Shown: one piece after another, positions 6,721-13,191 of the stretch
Layout of the letters: the number at the start of each line of letters is the position of its first letter
Numbering within the stretch: the stretch's first letter is position 1
Assembly (NCBI GenBank): GCA_014872655.1
Contig: WHHJ01000035.1
Span: forward strand, 1 to 20,063
From: Clostridia bacterium
GTDB lineage: Bacteria > Bacillota > Clostridia > Oscillospirales > UBA644
Length of the DNA stretch: 20,063 nucleotides
Reading direction: 5' to 3'
Translations under genes and position numbers: made by a program
The notes under the pieces: model-generated
Seen by the model: only the letters and a program-made list of their open reading frames with translations
Databases searched by the model: none
Told to the model about the DNA's origin: nothing

Positions 6721-8091
6721 AAAGATATCGTCGTACCGAACCGGCCGGCGGGGATTCAAATCCAGCGGGTCATCACCCCGCACCGGCTCTGCCGGCGGCA
6801 ATACCGGACGAATCGGGCGGGACATACACAAATACCGCACCTCGTCCGCCACATGATCTTCTGCCGAAGTATCCAAATCTTCCGGATGCACCTCGTCATA
6901 CTGCAGCAGCGGAATCGTCCGTCGGAATGCCTTACAGTCCGAAAATACGTACATCATCGGAATACCCTGTTCGTCAAAAGCCAGCCGATAATGCACCTGC
7001 ATCCACCCCGCCAGCCGGCGATTGTCCGCCTTGGCAAAATAAATCCCATGCAAAGCCGCCGTCTCCGCCACGCTCTGACCGCGCGAGGCGTCCCAGATCG
7101 ACGGGTCCGCCACCCCCGAAATCGTTCTGCCGGCCAGATACGGATGCTGCGACTCCACATTCCGAATTTCTTCAAAAATCCGATTCGGCTCCCACTTCAC
7201 GCCCGTATTCGGTTCCTTAGTACAGCCGTACAATTCGGCAATCCGGTACAGTCTGCCGTCCGGATCCACTGTCCACCACCCGCAAGAAAACGGCCGCGCA
7301 TAGCCAAAATCAAACGATCTCAACACCGGCCAGGAAGACGGGATATCAAACGGATCGATCACATGCGTAAACCGTCGGTCCGCGTAATGGGACGGATCGT
7401 CGCGGAATTCTTCAAAAAACTGCCCGTCATAGCAATCCCACTCACCAAATCGCCATGCACGTTTCAGTTTTTCGGGCAGGGCGTCCAATCCGCGCACATA
7501 GTCCGGGTCGGCTTTCATCAGCGCATGATTATCTGTCACCAAAGAACGGATAAAACTGTAATCGTTTTCGTCCTCCGCATCCCGATACCGACGATCTACA
7601 AACAACCGCTTTACCCAGGCCATTCCCACACCGCCGGGATTGCACGTCACATAAACCCGTTTGGGAAACGGATTGACGCCGCGCACACACGTCTGCAAGA
7701 CCGAAAACTGATGTTCCGTCAGCTGCGTGGCCTCATCCACAAACAAAAAATCCACTTCTTGTCCCTGATATTGCAGCAAATCCCGGTCACAGGCGCAATA
7801 TCCAAACCGAATCACCGAACGTCCGAGCAGAAATTCTTTATTCTTCTCGCAATACTTGGCCGCCGTTCCCAGCCATTGCCGCATCGGCTCAATATGATTG
7901 GCCCGCAATTCCGGATACGTGCGACGAATAATGAGCACCCGGCAGCCGTCATACCGCAGCGCCAGCAATACCGCCTTTACCCGCACGGCCCAACTTTTTC
8001 CGCCGCCCCGCGCCCCGCCGAAGGCGATATACCGATGCCGGTCGGTAAAAAACTGCTTCTGCTTTTCGTTTGGATCCAGCCTGAGTTTCAT
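6715..8091 (-). CDS. terL: Terminase large subunit (packaging ATPase and nuclease)
   Basis: This 458-residue motor protein pumps DNA into the prohead and cuts it. The ATPase domain shows Walker A GGARGGGKS at 25-33, Walker B FLFVDEA at 115-121 with catalytic Glu120, and the coupling motif VTCNPGG at 148-154. The RNase H-like nuclease domain shows SFDFGY with Asp261, ADPSIWD with Asp329, and EDHVADEVRY at 411-420 supplying Asp412 or Asp416. All key residues are present and the length is normal, so the protein looks functional. The ATG at 8091 has GGAAGG six bases upstream; a GTG six codons earlier has none. It is separated from the small terminase by 733 bp, whereas these two genes usually touch or overlap. 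Confidence 0.95.
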   Translation of the reverse strand: MKLRLDPNEKQKQFFTDRHRYIAFGGARGGGKSWAVRVKAVLLALRYDGCRVLIIRRTYPELRANHIEPMRQWLGTAAKYCEKNKEFLLGRSVIRFGYCACDRDLLQYQGQEVDFLFVDEATQLTEHQFSVLQTCVRGVNPFPKRVYVTCNPGGVGMAWVKRLFVDRRYRDAEDENDYSFIRSLVTDNHALMKADPDYVRGLDALPEKLKRAWRFGEWDCYDGQFFEEFRDDPSHYADRRFTHVIDPFDIPSSWPVLRSFDFGYARPFSCGWWTVDPDGRLYRIAELYGCTKEPNTGVKWEPNRIFEEIRNVESQHPYLAGRTISGVADPSIWDASRGQSVAETAALHGIYFAKADNRRLAGWMQVHYRLAFDEQGIPMMYVFSDCKAFRRTIPLLQYDEVHPEDLDTSAEDHVADEVRYLCMSRPIRPVLPPAEPVRGDDPLDLNPRRPVRYDDIFG

Positions 8092-8304
8092 AAACTTCCT
8101 TCCTGCCACAAAACATCCGTAAACGGTAACAATGTACGGTCGGCTTCGTCAACGGCTTATGCAAACACCCTGTGTTGCCAACCTATACTGACAAGCAGTG
8201 CCGCCCGTTTATCCCGTCGGGTCGGAACGGCTTTTTATCTGCGCCGACCGCTGCCTCGCGCACAGCCGTGCCAAACCTGACACCCTCGCCTCACACTGTA
8301 TCCA

Positions 8305-8397
8305 TTATGCCATGTCCACGCGGTTTTCGCTCCCCTTTATGGGTCGCTGTAAAAACTTTTGCAGCATCATCGGGTCTTTTTTATCTTTTCGGCACAA
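8305..8397 (-). CDS. Possible 30-residue peptide behind an RBS-bearing hairpin
   Basis: A TTG start at 8397 with AGAAGGAG seven bases upstream opens a 30-codon frame rich in Lys and Arg (RKDKKDPMMLQKF near its start). The ribosome binding site lies in the loop and 3' arm of a perfect 10-bp hairpin (8396-8428). The TTG start and the short length make this uncertain; I recognise no family. Confidence 0.3.
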   Translation of the reverse strand: MCRKDKKDPMMLQKFLQRPIKGSENRVDMA

Positions 8398-8428
8398 CGT
8401 TCAACTCCTTCTGCCGGGGTTGAACGTT
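8396..8428. other. Perfect 10-bp hairpin between small genes
   Basis: AACGTTCAAC and GTTGAACGTT flank a 13-nt loop. It lies directly after the stop codon of the 46-residue gene on the minus strand (sharing its first base), and neither strand has a T-run after it, so it is not a standard terminator. On the minus strand it encloses an AGAAGGAG sequence and could act as a translational or processing element. Confidence 0.5.
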
Positions 8429-8568
8429 TACCCATCCTGTATCTCTGAAAACGTCAGCAGAATATCCCACCCCTCGGTTTTGTCCGCCACGGAAACACCA
8501 AAGCACTTGCGTCCGGTATCGGCTTCATGAACTTCAAATATCAACCTCAAGCGTTTGCGCGCGGTCAT
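8428..8568 (-). CDS. Small protein of unknown function (46 residues) between the terminase genes
   Basis: I do not recognise a family. The product reads like a real compact protein: basic N-terminus MTARKRLRL, then IFEVHEADTGRKCFGVSVAD, then a mixed hydrophobic and acidic end (GWDILLTFSEIQDG). The ATG at 8568 is preceded by AAAAGAG at short distance, a weak site. The main support is that the upstream 51-bp repeats are copies of this reading frame: they encode MSGCKRFGLEF and MSGHKRLGPAFERLAK, which match the gene's own T-G-R-K-C-F-G and M-T-A-R-K-R-L segments. It may be a remnant of a longer gene that decayed or was rearranged by these duplications, or a functional small phage protein. Confidence 0.5.
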   Translation of the reverse strand: MTARKRLRLIFEVHEADTGRKCFGVSVADKTEGWDILLTFSEIQDG

Positions 8569-8692
8569 TCGGCTCTTTTATTTCAAAATTCCAAACCAAA
8601 ACGCTTACATCCAGACATCGTTTTCGCTAACCGCTCAAATGCCGGGCCAAGGCGTTTATGCCCGGACATCGGACTCGTCAACGGTCGAAATG
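8499..8692. repeat. 51-bp tandem repeat that copies the 5' part of the 46-residue gene
   Basis: Four units of 50-51 bp begin near 8499, 8549, 8599 and 8650. The shared core on the plus strand is AAxCGxTTxCxxCCxGxCATCG followed by TCGxxAACxGxTxAAATG. The two left units form part of the 46-residue gene; the two right units lie ahead of its start and each carry an in-phase ATG followed by codons like the gene's own. More diverged relatives may lie near 8140 and 8346. Confidence 0.65.
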
Positions 8693-8824
8693 TAAAGCGA
8701 AGATGCTCTCCCCGGCAAAGCATATTGCCCCAAACGATAAAAGACCCGACAAAATGACGTGGGCGATGTCTGTACTCCAACACAGACAATCTTCCCAAAG
8801 CCCCCGTATATCCATCCTTTTCTC
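8693..8824. other. Remainder of the gap after the small terminase
   Basis: I see no gene or clear signal beyond a possible further diverged 51-bp unit around 8693-8743. Confidence 0.3.
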
Positions 8825-10375
8825 TTATTCACTCCACACCTCGGTGTCCGGTGCAAAAACAACCTCGATCTTTTGCCCGTTATCCGTATCGGACAACGCA
8901 TATAAATCCCGTAAGATCGCGCTTAACTGCTTGAGCCGCGCCACATCGATATCGTCCGGAACGTATCGGATGTTCTCGGTATCTTTCGTATAGGTACACT
9001 TCCATTTTGCGGTCCCTGCCGCCGACTCTTCGAGCCCTAAAGCCTCCCCCTGCCGGGCCGCCTGTTCGGCCGCGTCTGAAAAAGCAGCAGAAACCTCGTC
9101 CGCCTTTTGACGGCGGTTACCGAACCGTCCCGGCGCCGCAGGTTCCCGGACCACCCCAACATGAATCTTTTCCGTAATCGCCCGCCGGCCCAGCTGCAAA
9201 AAAGCCGTGTGGACTTGCTGCACGAGCAAGTCCCGCAATCCCGAAAGCGTTTGCTCCGAAAAAAGTTTTGGCTGTTCCGTTTGGCTGGCATTTGTAAAGG
9301 GCTCCATTTCTCCGGTCGTTGAGAATGGTTGGGCGCCTTCGTCTTTTGAGCGTTTCTCTGCCGCTCCGCAATTCAAAAACGGCTCGGGCTTTTCGGTCTT
9401 TGAAAATAATCCGGCGTCTTCGCCATTTAAATCTTCCTTTGCCGCTTCGGCACTCAGCGTCTGTCCAATCTTCCCCATCTTTGAGAGTTGTTCTGCACTT
9501 TCTCTATTCAAATCTCCCTTTACCGGTTCGAAATTCAACATCTGCCCAGATTTTCCGGCACCTAAAGTCTCCCCCGCCTCTTCGGTATTTAGAAGTTGCT
9601 CGCACACTCCGGTACGCGGATACAGCTCAATATCGTCCGTGAGGTTCTGTACAAATACTTCAGGATGCGCAGACAGCGGGCTTTCCCCATGCTCCGAGGA
9701 CGGAACAACCCTTCTGCCGCTCGTCAACGGACTATTGTTTTTGCCATTCAGCGATGGCTCGATCTCGCCCACATACTGAGAATTCTGGCGATCTTCCGCC
9801 GCGCCGTTGCGCCGCGCAACCTCGGTCTCGGACAAAAGATCTTGTCGCGTTAAACCGGCTTCGATTGGACAGTCTTGCCGATCTCGATCTGTTTCTGTCG
9901 AGAACTCTTGCCGCGCTAAATCGACTTGGGAAGGGTCCATTTGCCGGCGTCCGCGGCTTTCGGTCTGTTTTCCCCATGTTTCCGATAAATTTTTGGATTT
10001 TCCAGGTTTCCGCCACGCCTCAGCTGGCATCCGGCCGATTTTCTGTCTGGAAGTTTCTTCGATCTGTTTGTCTTTCCCGGACAGGTCACGTATCTTTTTT
10101 TTGTCCGGTGCGGTTAATTGGTTTTCTAAGTCTTCCTCTTGCGATACCGACTTTTCTTTTTTCGCTATGATCGCCTCGTGTTGACACAACGGTGTATGTC
10201 GGTTTGCACAGTCCCGAAGCGCTTGTCGACGCTGCTGCGGCCAATGTTCGCGCGCGCCTTTTCGGCACAATACAGAAAACGACACGCCATACTGATCCGC
10301 CAACTCCCGATAAGTCAGCCGCGAAGTCATATACCGTTGATAAATTTCATCCCAAACCAAGTCCGTCTTCGTCAT
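8825..10375 (-). CDS. terS: Terminase small subunit-like protein, strongly enlarged by internal repeats
   Basis: The N-terminus (residues 5-50: a W-D-E-I-Y-x-R-Y helix, then LTYRELADQYGVSFSVLCRKG) is the helix-turn-helix of Clostridia phage small terminases, which bind viral DNA and hand it to the large subunit. The C-terminal part (about 375-516) has the helical oligomerisation-type region and a tail ending in IEVVFAPDTEVWSE. Between them lie some 300 polar, probably disordered residues. Within these are four 11-residue units (153-196, pattern xxRQxxxxExx) and three 27-residue units (277-357, each starting GQMLN, GQTLS or EPFLN). Typical members are about 200-260 residues, so this one (516) is about double. 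The ATG at 10375 follows GGGGGAG by six bases. It overlaps the preceding gene by 29 bp. Confidence 0.72.
   Translation of the reverse strand: MTKTDLVWDEIYQRYMTSRLTYRELADQYGVSFSVLCRKGAREHWPQQRRQALRDCANRHTPLCQHEAIIAKKEKSVSQEEDLENQLTAPDKKKIRDLSGKDKQIEETSRQKIGRMPAEAWRKPGKSKNLSETWGKQTESRGRRQMDPSQVDLARQEFSTETDRDRQDCPIEAGLTRQDLLSETEVARRNGAAEDRQNSQYVGEIEPSLNGKNNSPLTSGRRVVPSSEHGESPLSAHPEVFVQNLTDDIELYPRTGVCEQLLNTEEAGETLGAGKSGQMLNFEPVKGDLNRESAEQLSKMGKIGQTLSAEAAKEDLNGEDAGLFSKTEKPEPFLNCGAAEKRSKDEGAQPFSTTGEMEPFTNASQTEQPKLFSEQTLSGLRDLLVQQVHTAFLQLGRRAITEKIHVGVVREPAAPGRFGNRRQKADEVSAAFSDAAEQAARQGEALGLEESAAGTAKWKCTYTKDTENIRYVPDDIDVARLKQLSAILRDLYALSDTDNGQKIEVVFAPDTEVWSE
9305..9547 (-). repeat. Three tandem 81-bp coding repeats in the small terminase gene
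   Basis: They encode residues 277-303, 304-330 and 331-357. Positions that recur are the opening (G/E)(Q/P)xL(N/S), a Lys/Glu-Asp-Leu-Asn-like centre and a Phe/Leu-Ser-x-x-(G/E)-(K/E) end. A partial fourth unit follows. Confidence 0.7.
9788..9919 (-). repeat. Four tandem 33-bp coding repeats in the small terminase gene
   Basis: They encode four consecutive 11-residue units at residues 153-196, of which LARQEFSTETD, RDRQDCPIEAG and LTRQDLLSETE are the clearest. Confidence 0.7.
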
Positions 10376-11003
10376 CTGTGTCTCCCCCTTCTTCTCGTAA
10401 TTCTGCCTCAATGATTTCCCAACTGTCCAAAACGGACTGTCTGAAATCGGTCTTTACCGTCGGCACATACCGAGGACGCTGTGCCCGACCGAATGCCTGA
10501 CGTCCTCCCCGTTCCGACTCCGGTCTTAAAACAGAACGCTGTAATATGTTTTTTTTGTTTTGTTCTTTTTCTGTTTGGCGCAGATTAAGAACCCGGTTCT
10601 CTTCCGAAAATTCTTTCGGCACTTGTCGCGCACAAAACCCAGGTCTTGTCCGAAACACGTCCAGTTGCCGGTTCAAAATCCGACCATCCGTGTCCGCTTG
10701 AGCAACCGAATTGTCCGCAGCGTCGACCAGTGAAATCAATCGATACCGGCTGCATTTGGTCGACTCCGTCCGTACTTGAATCAACCCCAACTCCACCAAC
10801 CGTTTCCGGGCGGCCAAGACACCGCTTTTGCTCAATCCACTCACGACTGCAATTCGGCGCAGGGAAGCCTCAAACCATGTTTGCCAAAAAGTCTGATTGC
10901 ACAAATACATCAACGCATGCCACAGCGCAATTTCCGAAGCCCCACACATGCCCTGCGGGATGACCTGGCCATAAAACGCCCGTAATTCTTTAATATAGTT
11001 CAT
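10347..11003 (-). CDS. Winged-helix protein resembling the N-terminal domain of phage DnaD-like replisome organizers
   Basis: This is a 218-residue DNA-binding protein. Residues 1-92 match the winged-helix N-terminus of phage replication proteins: MNYIKELRAFY, then SEIALWHALMYLCNQTFW, a recognition helix around GLSKSGVLAARKRLVELGLI, and a wing ending SRYRLISLVD. The C-terminal 125 residues are charged and do not contain a DnaD/DnaB2 domain that I can see, so primosome function is doubtful. It may instead act as a regulator. The ATG at 11003 has AGAGG seven bases upstream. Its 3' end overlaps the small terminase start by 29 bp, which implies coupled translation. The first ten codons and the ribosome binding site are the first unit of a tandem array that extends about 700 bp upstream. 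Confidence 0.7.
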   Translation of the reverse strand: MNYIKELRAFYGQVIPQGMCGASEIALWHALMYLCNQTFWQTWFEASLRRIAVVSGLSKSGVLAARKRLVELGLIQVRTESTKCSRYRLISLVDAADNSVAQADTDGRILNRQLDVFRTRPGFCARQVPKEFSEENRVLNLRQTEKEQNKKNILQRSVLRPESERGGRQAFGRAQRPRYVPTVKTDFRQSVLDSWEIIEAELREEGGDTDDEDGLGLG

Positions 11004-11055
11004 TTTTCAACCTCTTTTTCAGGATAAGGATTTACCTTTTCTTTCGAGACTGACG

Positions 11056-11097
11056 TCAGGCCGTTTCAAACGCCCGTAATTGTTTAATATAGTTCAT
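11056..11097 (-). CDS. Upstream mini-ORF 1, MNYIKQLRAFETA
   Basis: ATG start with GCGGAG seven bases upstream, 13 codons and TGA. The first ten residues equal those of the downstream winged-helix protein except Gln for Glu at position 6. It may be translated as a leader peptide or be a passive duplicate. Confidence 0.4.
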   Translation of the reverse strand: MNYIKQLRAFETA

Positions 11098-11144
11098 TTT
11101 TTAACTCCGCTTTTCTTCGGTGATTTTCTCTTTTTATCAACTTG

Positions 11145-11186
11145 TCAGGCCGTTTCAAACGCCCGTAATTCTTTAATATCCTTCAT
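11145..11186 (-). CDS. Upstream mini-ORF 2, MKDIKELRAFETA
   Basis: ATG start with the same AAAGAGG site as the main gene, 13 codons and TGA. It differs from the gene's start only at residues 2 and 3 before the reading frames part after Phe10. Confidence 0.4.
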   Translation of the reverse strand: MKDIKELRAFETA

Positions 11187-11238
11187 TTTTCAACCTCTTT
11201 TTCAGGATAAGGATTTACCTTTTCTCTCGAGACAGACG

Positions 11239-11280
11239 TCAGGCCGTTTCAAACGCCCGTAATTGTTTAATATCCTTCAC
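11239..11280 (-). CDS. Upstream mini-ORF 3, GTG start, KDIKQLRAFETA
   Basis: GTG start with only a weak AAGTGG site, 13 codons and TGA. The next unit upstream (11339) has lost this frame. Confidence 0.3.
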   Translation of the reverse strand: MKDIKQLRAFETA

Positions 11281-11780
11281 TTTTCACCACTTCTTTTGTC
11301 AGTGATTTTTCTTTTTTCTCAAAACGTCAGGCTGTTTCAAACGCCCGTAATTTCCTTCAAACATTGATGTTTTGACCGCTTACTCTCAACGGTGATTTCC
11401 CTTGCCTTCGAGAGGTCAAGGCATTTTCAAGTGTCCATCATCCCTTTCAATCGCGCATCGTTCAATTTGCTTATATTTGACAGTATATACTTTCCTATTA
11501 CAACATAGAGCGTTTCAAGCACCCTTGTTTCTTTCAATCATTCATCATTTCCCGCTTTTTTCAGCACCGATTCACTTTTTGAGACATCGGGTCTCTCAAA
11601 TTCCTATCATTCCTTACAATCAGCCCTCATTCAATCTTTTTTTGGGAAGCAGCCACTTTTTCTTCCACTACCACAAACGTTTTTAATCCCCAGGCTTTCT
11701 TCAACCACTATATTCTTATCGTCGCCTTGATTGTTACCGGATGGAAATTTTAATTCTTTGGTGAAAACCTGCAGTAACTC

Positions 11781-12038
11781 CTATTCCTGGGTTCGCTCCC
11801 AATCTGTCCACAAGGCCTGAAAAATCGGACACTGCGCTTCAGGCTCTAAACGATTTTGTACCACATCACAATTTGCGCGCTGATACGTCGCACGGCAAAG
11901 AGCCCCGCTTCGTCCGTTTTTTGCACTGAACGACACCGTCACCAGTCGATCCTCACGTGCCCGGCACTTGATGCACTGTTTGCCAAACCCCTCATAAAAC
12001 GGACACTTTGCCCGCGCAGTTTCTGTCTTGTTTGCCAT
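11781..12038 (-). CDS. Small Cys-rich phage protein, probably zinc-binding
   Basis: This 85-residue protein has six cysteines: Cys12 in KCPFYEGF, Cys22 and Cys25 in QCIKC, Cys48, Cys57 and Cys70 in QCPIF. The opening CPFY and closing CPIF with spaced Cys pairs resemble a common group of small Clostridia phage proteins of unproven function, often found in regulatory or early operons. Metal binding is inferred. The start is secure: AAAGGAGG lies eight bases ahead of the ATG at 12038. It is the first gene of the leftward phage block, downstream of the strong minus-strand promoter at 12383-12411, and is separated from the next gene by 777 bp of repeats. Confidence 0.7.
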   Translation of the reverse strand: MANKTETARAKCPFYEGFGKQCIKCRAREDRLVTVSFSAKNGRSGALCRATYQRANCDVVQNRLEPEAQCPIFQALWTDWERTQE

Positions 12039-12122
12039 TTTTTCGGCCTCCTTTATTATCGTTTCACTCTATGAAGTACTTTCAACAGGGAGAAATATAT
12101 CTATTAGATTTACTTTTTTTAT

Positions 12123-12139
12123 ACTCTCTTAAGAGAAGT
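12123..12139. promoter_or_regulatory. Imperfect 17-bp palindrome in the leftward leader
   Basis: The palindrome has a perfect CTCTTAAGAG core and one mismatched outer pair. It lies between the leftward promoter and the Cys-rich gene and could be an operator or an RNA hairpin. It is AT-rich, so chance is possible. Confidence 0.3.
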
Positions 12140-12201
12140 AAAATTTTAGCTTGTTTTTTTAAGAAAAAAATTTTTTTTTGCCAATTTATGACAAAGTTTT
12201 C

Positions 12202-12230
12202 TTGACAAAAGCACAAAAAAGATGTATTAT
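12202..12230 (+). promoter_or_regulatory. Sigma-A promoter driving the first Xre gene
   Basis: TTGACA at 12202-12207 and TATTAT at 12225-12230 are separated by 17 bp. Transcription would start near 12237 and run to the gene at 12454 through a leader of about 217 nt. It faces the leftward promoter at 12411-12383. Confidence 0.8.
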
Positions 12231-12250
12231 ATATACGGATAACACAGAAA

Positions 12251-12263
12251 ATACGAACCGTAT
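12251..12263. promoter_or_regulatory. Candidate operator ATACGaacCGTAT
   Basis: A perfect 5-bp palindrome with a 3-bp centre, about 14-26 bases downstream of the rightward start site. Related half-sites (ATACGG) occur at 12233 and 12373. Position suggests binding by one of the Xre regulators; the pairing is inference. Confidence 0.45.
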
Positions 12264-12382
12264 GACAAAAAAAATAGTTTTTTGAATACAAAAGACGAAG
12301 CACCTATTTTCTTTTCCCAAAACGCTTATAAAAAATGACAAAAAATTTGTTACTCTTCGGTTTTTTCCTAGAATACGGCTCA

Positions 12383-12411
12383 AGTATAGCACATATTTTA
12401 TGAACTGTCAA
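12383..12411 (-). promoter_or_regulatory. Sigma-A promoter for the leftward phage block
   Basis: On the minus strand TTGACA (12411-12406) and TATACT (12388-12383) have a 17-bp spacer. Transcription would start near 12376, cross the opposing promoter and reach the Cys-rich gene at 12038 after about 340 nt. Confidence 0.8.
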
Positions 12412-12453
12412 CACCAAAACACACACATTTTATGATTTTTAAGGAGATCCATT

Positions 12454-12795
12454 ATGGAAATGCTCGCTAAAATGATCACATTGCTGCAAGAACAAGGCAA
12501 AAAACAAAAGGATCTGACCGATTATTTGGGTTTATCCAAAAATACCTTTACCGGATGGAAGCGGGGCGACAACGCTTCTTATCTGAAATATGCCAAACAA
12601 ATTGCCGATTATTTGGGTGTTTCCGTCAATTATCTATTAGATGACAGCACTCATCCAGAAGATGCGGATCAGATTTTGCGAACGTTGTTGTGGGGAAAAG
12701 ACGCTCACAAAGTCAGCGATGAAACGCTGGAATCCGTACGCATGTTTGCGGCGGTGGCTTGGGAGCAGGAACAAAGACGCCATCCCAAAAAATAA
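12454..12795 (+). CDS. Xre-family helix-turn-helix regulator
   Basis: This 113-residue DNA-binding protein has an HTH_3 domain at residues 1-65: the K-Q-K-D-L-T-D-Y-L-G-L-S helix, the recognition helix S-K-N-T-F-T-G-W-K-R-G, and the closing I-A-D-Y-L-G-V-S-V-N-Y-L-L-D element typical of phage repressors. The rest is a short helical tail (SDETLESVRMFAAVAWEQEQ) suited to dimerisation. AAGGAGA lies seven bases ahead of the ATG. The gene is transcribed away from the packaging block and sits between the two control regions, so it could be a Cro-like or second repressor. A minus-strand promoter at 13093-13121 would transcribe it antisense. Confidence 0.88.
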   Translation: MEMLAKMITLLQEQGKKQKDLTDYLGLSKNTFTGWKRGDNASYLKYAKQIADYLGVSVNYLLDDSTHPEDADQILRTLLWGKDAHKVSDETLESVRMFAAVAWEQEQRRHPKK

Positions 12796-13068
12796 AGGCT
12801 GAACCTATTATAAGCGTTTACCTGCTTTCACAAAACAAAAAAATATTGCAAACATAATAAGCATGCTGCAAACACTTTAGATAACCCGCTGACGTCGGAA
12901 TTTTTGCGCATGTCAAAATTGTTGCGGATATTGCAGGGACGCACACGGCAGTGGCACAATCGCCTTCTGCTTTTCACTTTCCACCCATTATATCAGCGCC
13001 CGCAAAGATTGAAATATATTACTGCAATGGCGCAGATTTTTTATTTTAGTACTTTTTCCAATCAATTC

Positions 13069-13097
13069 TTACAGAATTCTGACTTTTTATTTATTGT
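13069..13097 (+). promoter_or_regulatory. Probable promoter for the second Xre gene
   Basis: TTACAG and TATTGT with a 17-bp spacer. The -35 element overlaps the first operator, and the start site would fall in the second, as expected for autoregulation. The leader to the ATG at 13192 would be about 88 nt. The elements are imperfect. Confidence 0.45.
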
Positions 13098-13152
13098 ACA
13101 ACAGAATTCCGTACATGTCAATGAAAAAGCACAAAAACATTACAGAATTCTG
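13071..13152. promoter_or_regulatory. Three CAGAATTC-type operators
   Basis: CAGAATTCTG occurs at 13072-13081 and 13143-13152, and the variant CAGAATTCCG at 13102-13111. Centre-to-centre distances are 30 and 41 bp, close to three and four helical turns, so dimers would bind the same face. Copies 1 and 2 cover the divergent promoters; copy 3 lies 39 bp ahead of the repressor start codon. The likely ligand is the protein encoded at 13192. Confidence 0.8.
13093..13121 (-). promoter_or_regulatory. Sigma-A promoter reading left through the first Xre gene
   Basis: On the minus strand TTGACA (13121-13116) and TACAAT (13098-13093) have a 17-bp spacer that contains the second operator; the first operator lies just after the start site near 13086. 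No minus-strand gene follows before 12038, so the RNA would be antisense to the gene at 12454 and could extend into the phage block. Confidence 0.7.
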
Positions 13153-13191
13153 AAATTTTAGCAATAATAGACAAGGGGGATGGGACTTTAT

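Larger units (their letters stand above)
10974..11690. repeat. ~90-bp tandem array made of copies of the wHTH gene's start region
   Basis: Units begin at 10974, 11068, 11157, 11251, 11339, about 11428, 11517 and 11598 (88-94 bp). The first unit is the 5' end of the winged-helix gene itself; divergence increases away from the gene. Units 1 and 3 differ at about five of 94 positions, and units 2 and 4 resemble each other more than their neighbours, so the last duplication copied a 183-bp pair. On the minus strand units 2-4 each keep a start codon and 13 codons, two of them behind a clear purine-rich ribosome binding site. No spacers or palindromic repeats as in CRISPR are present. Confidence 0.88.
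12796..13191. other. Control region between the two Xre genes
   Basis: Its right part holds the three operators and two promoters listed separately. The left part (12796-13060) holds no gene. On the minus strand it has a further TATAAT-like element (12989-12994). An 85-codon plus-strand frame (12904-13161) runs straight through the operators and is not credible. Confidence 0.5.

Noticed and set aside
6853..8280. 475-codon plus-strand frame opposite the large terminase
   Set aside because: Shadow of terL, whose motifs are unambiguous on the minus strand.
10974..11690. CRISPR array
   Set aside because: Units are contiguous with no spacers and diverge gradually; they derive from the neighbouring gene start, and no cas gene is present.
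12904..13161. 85-codon plus-strand ORF ahead of the second Xre gene
   Set aside because: It covers all three operators and both promoters and has no ribosome binding site.
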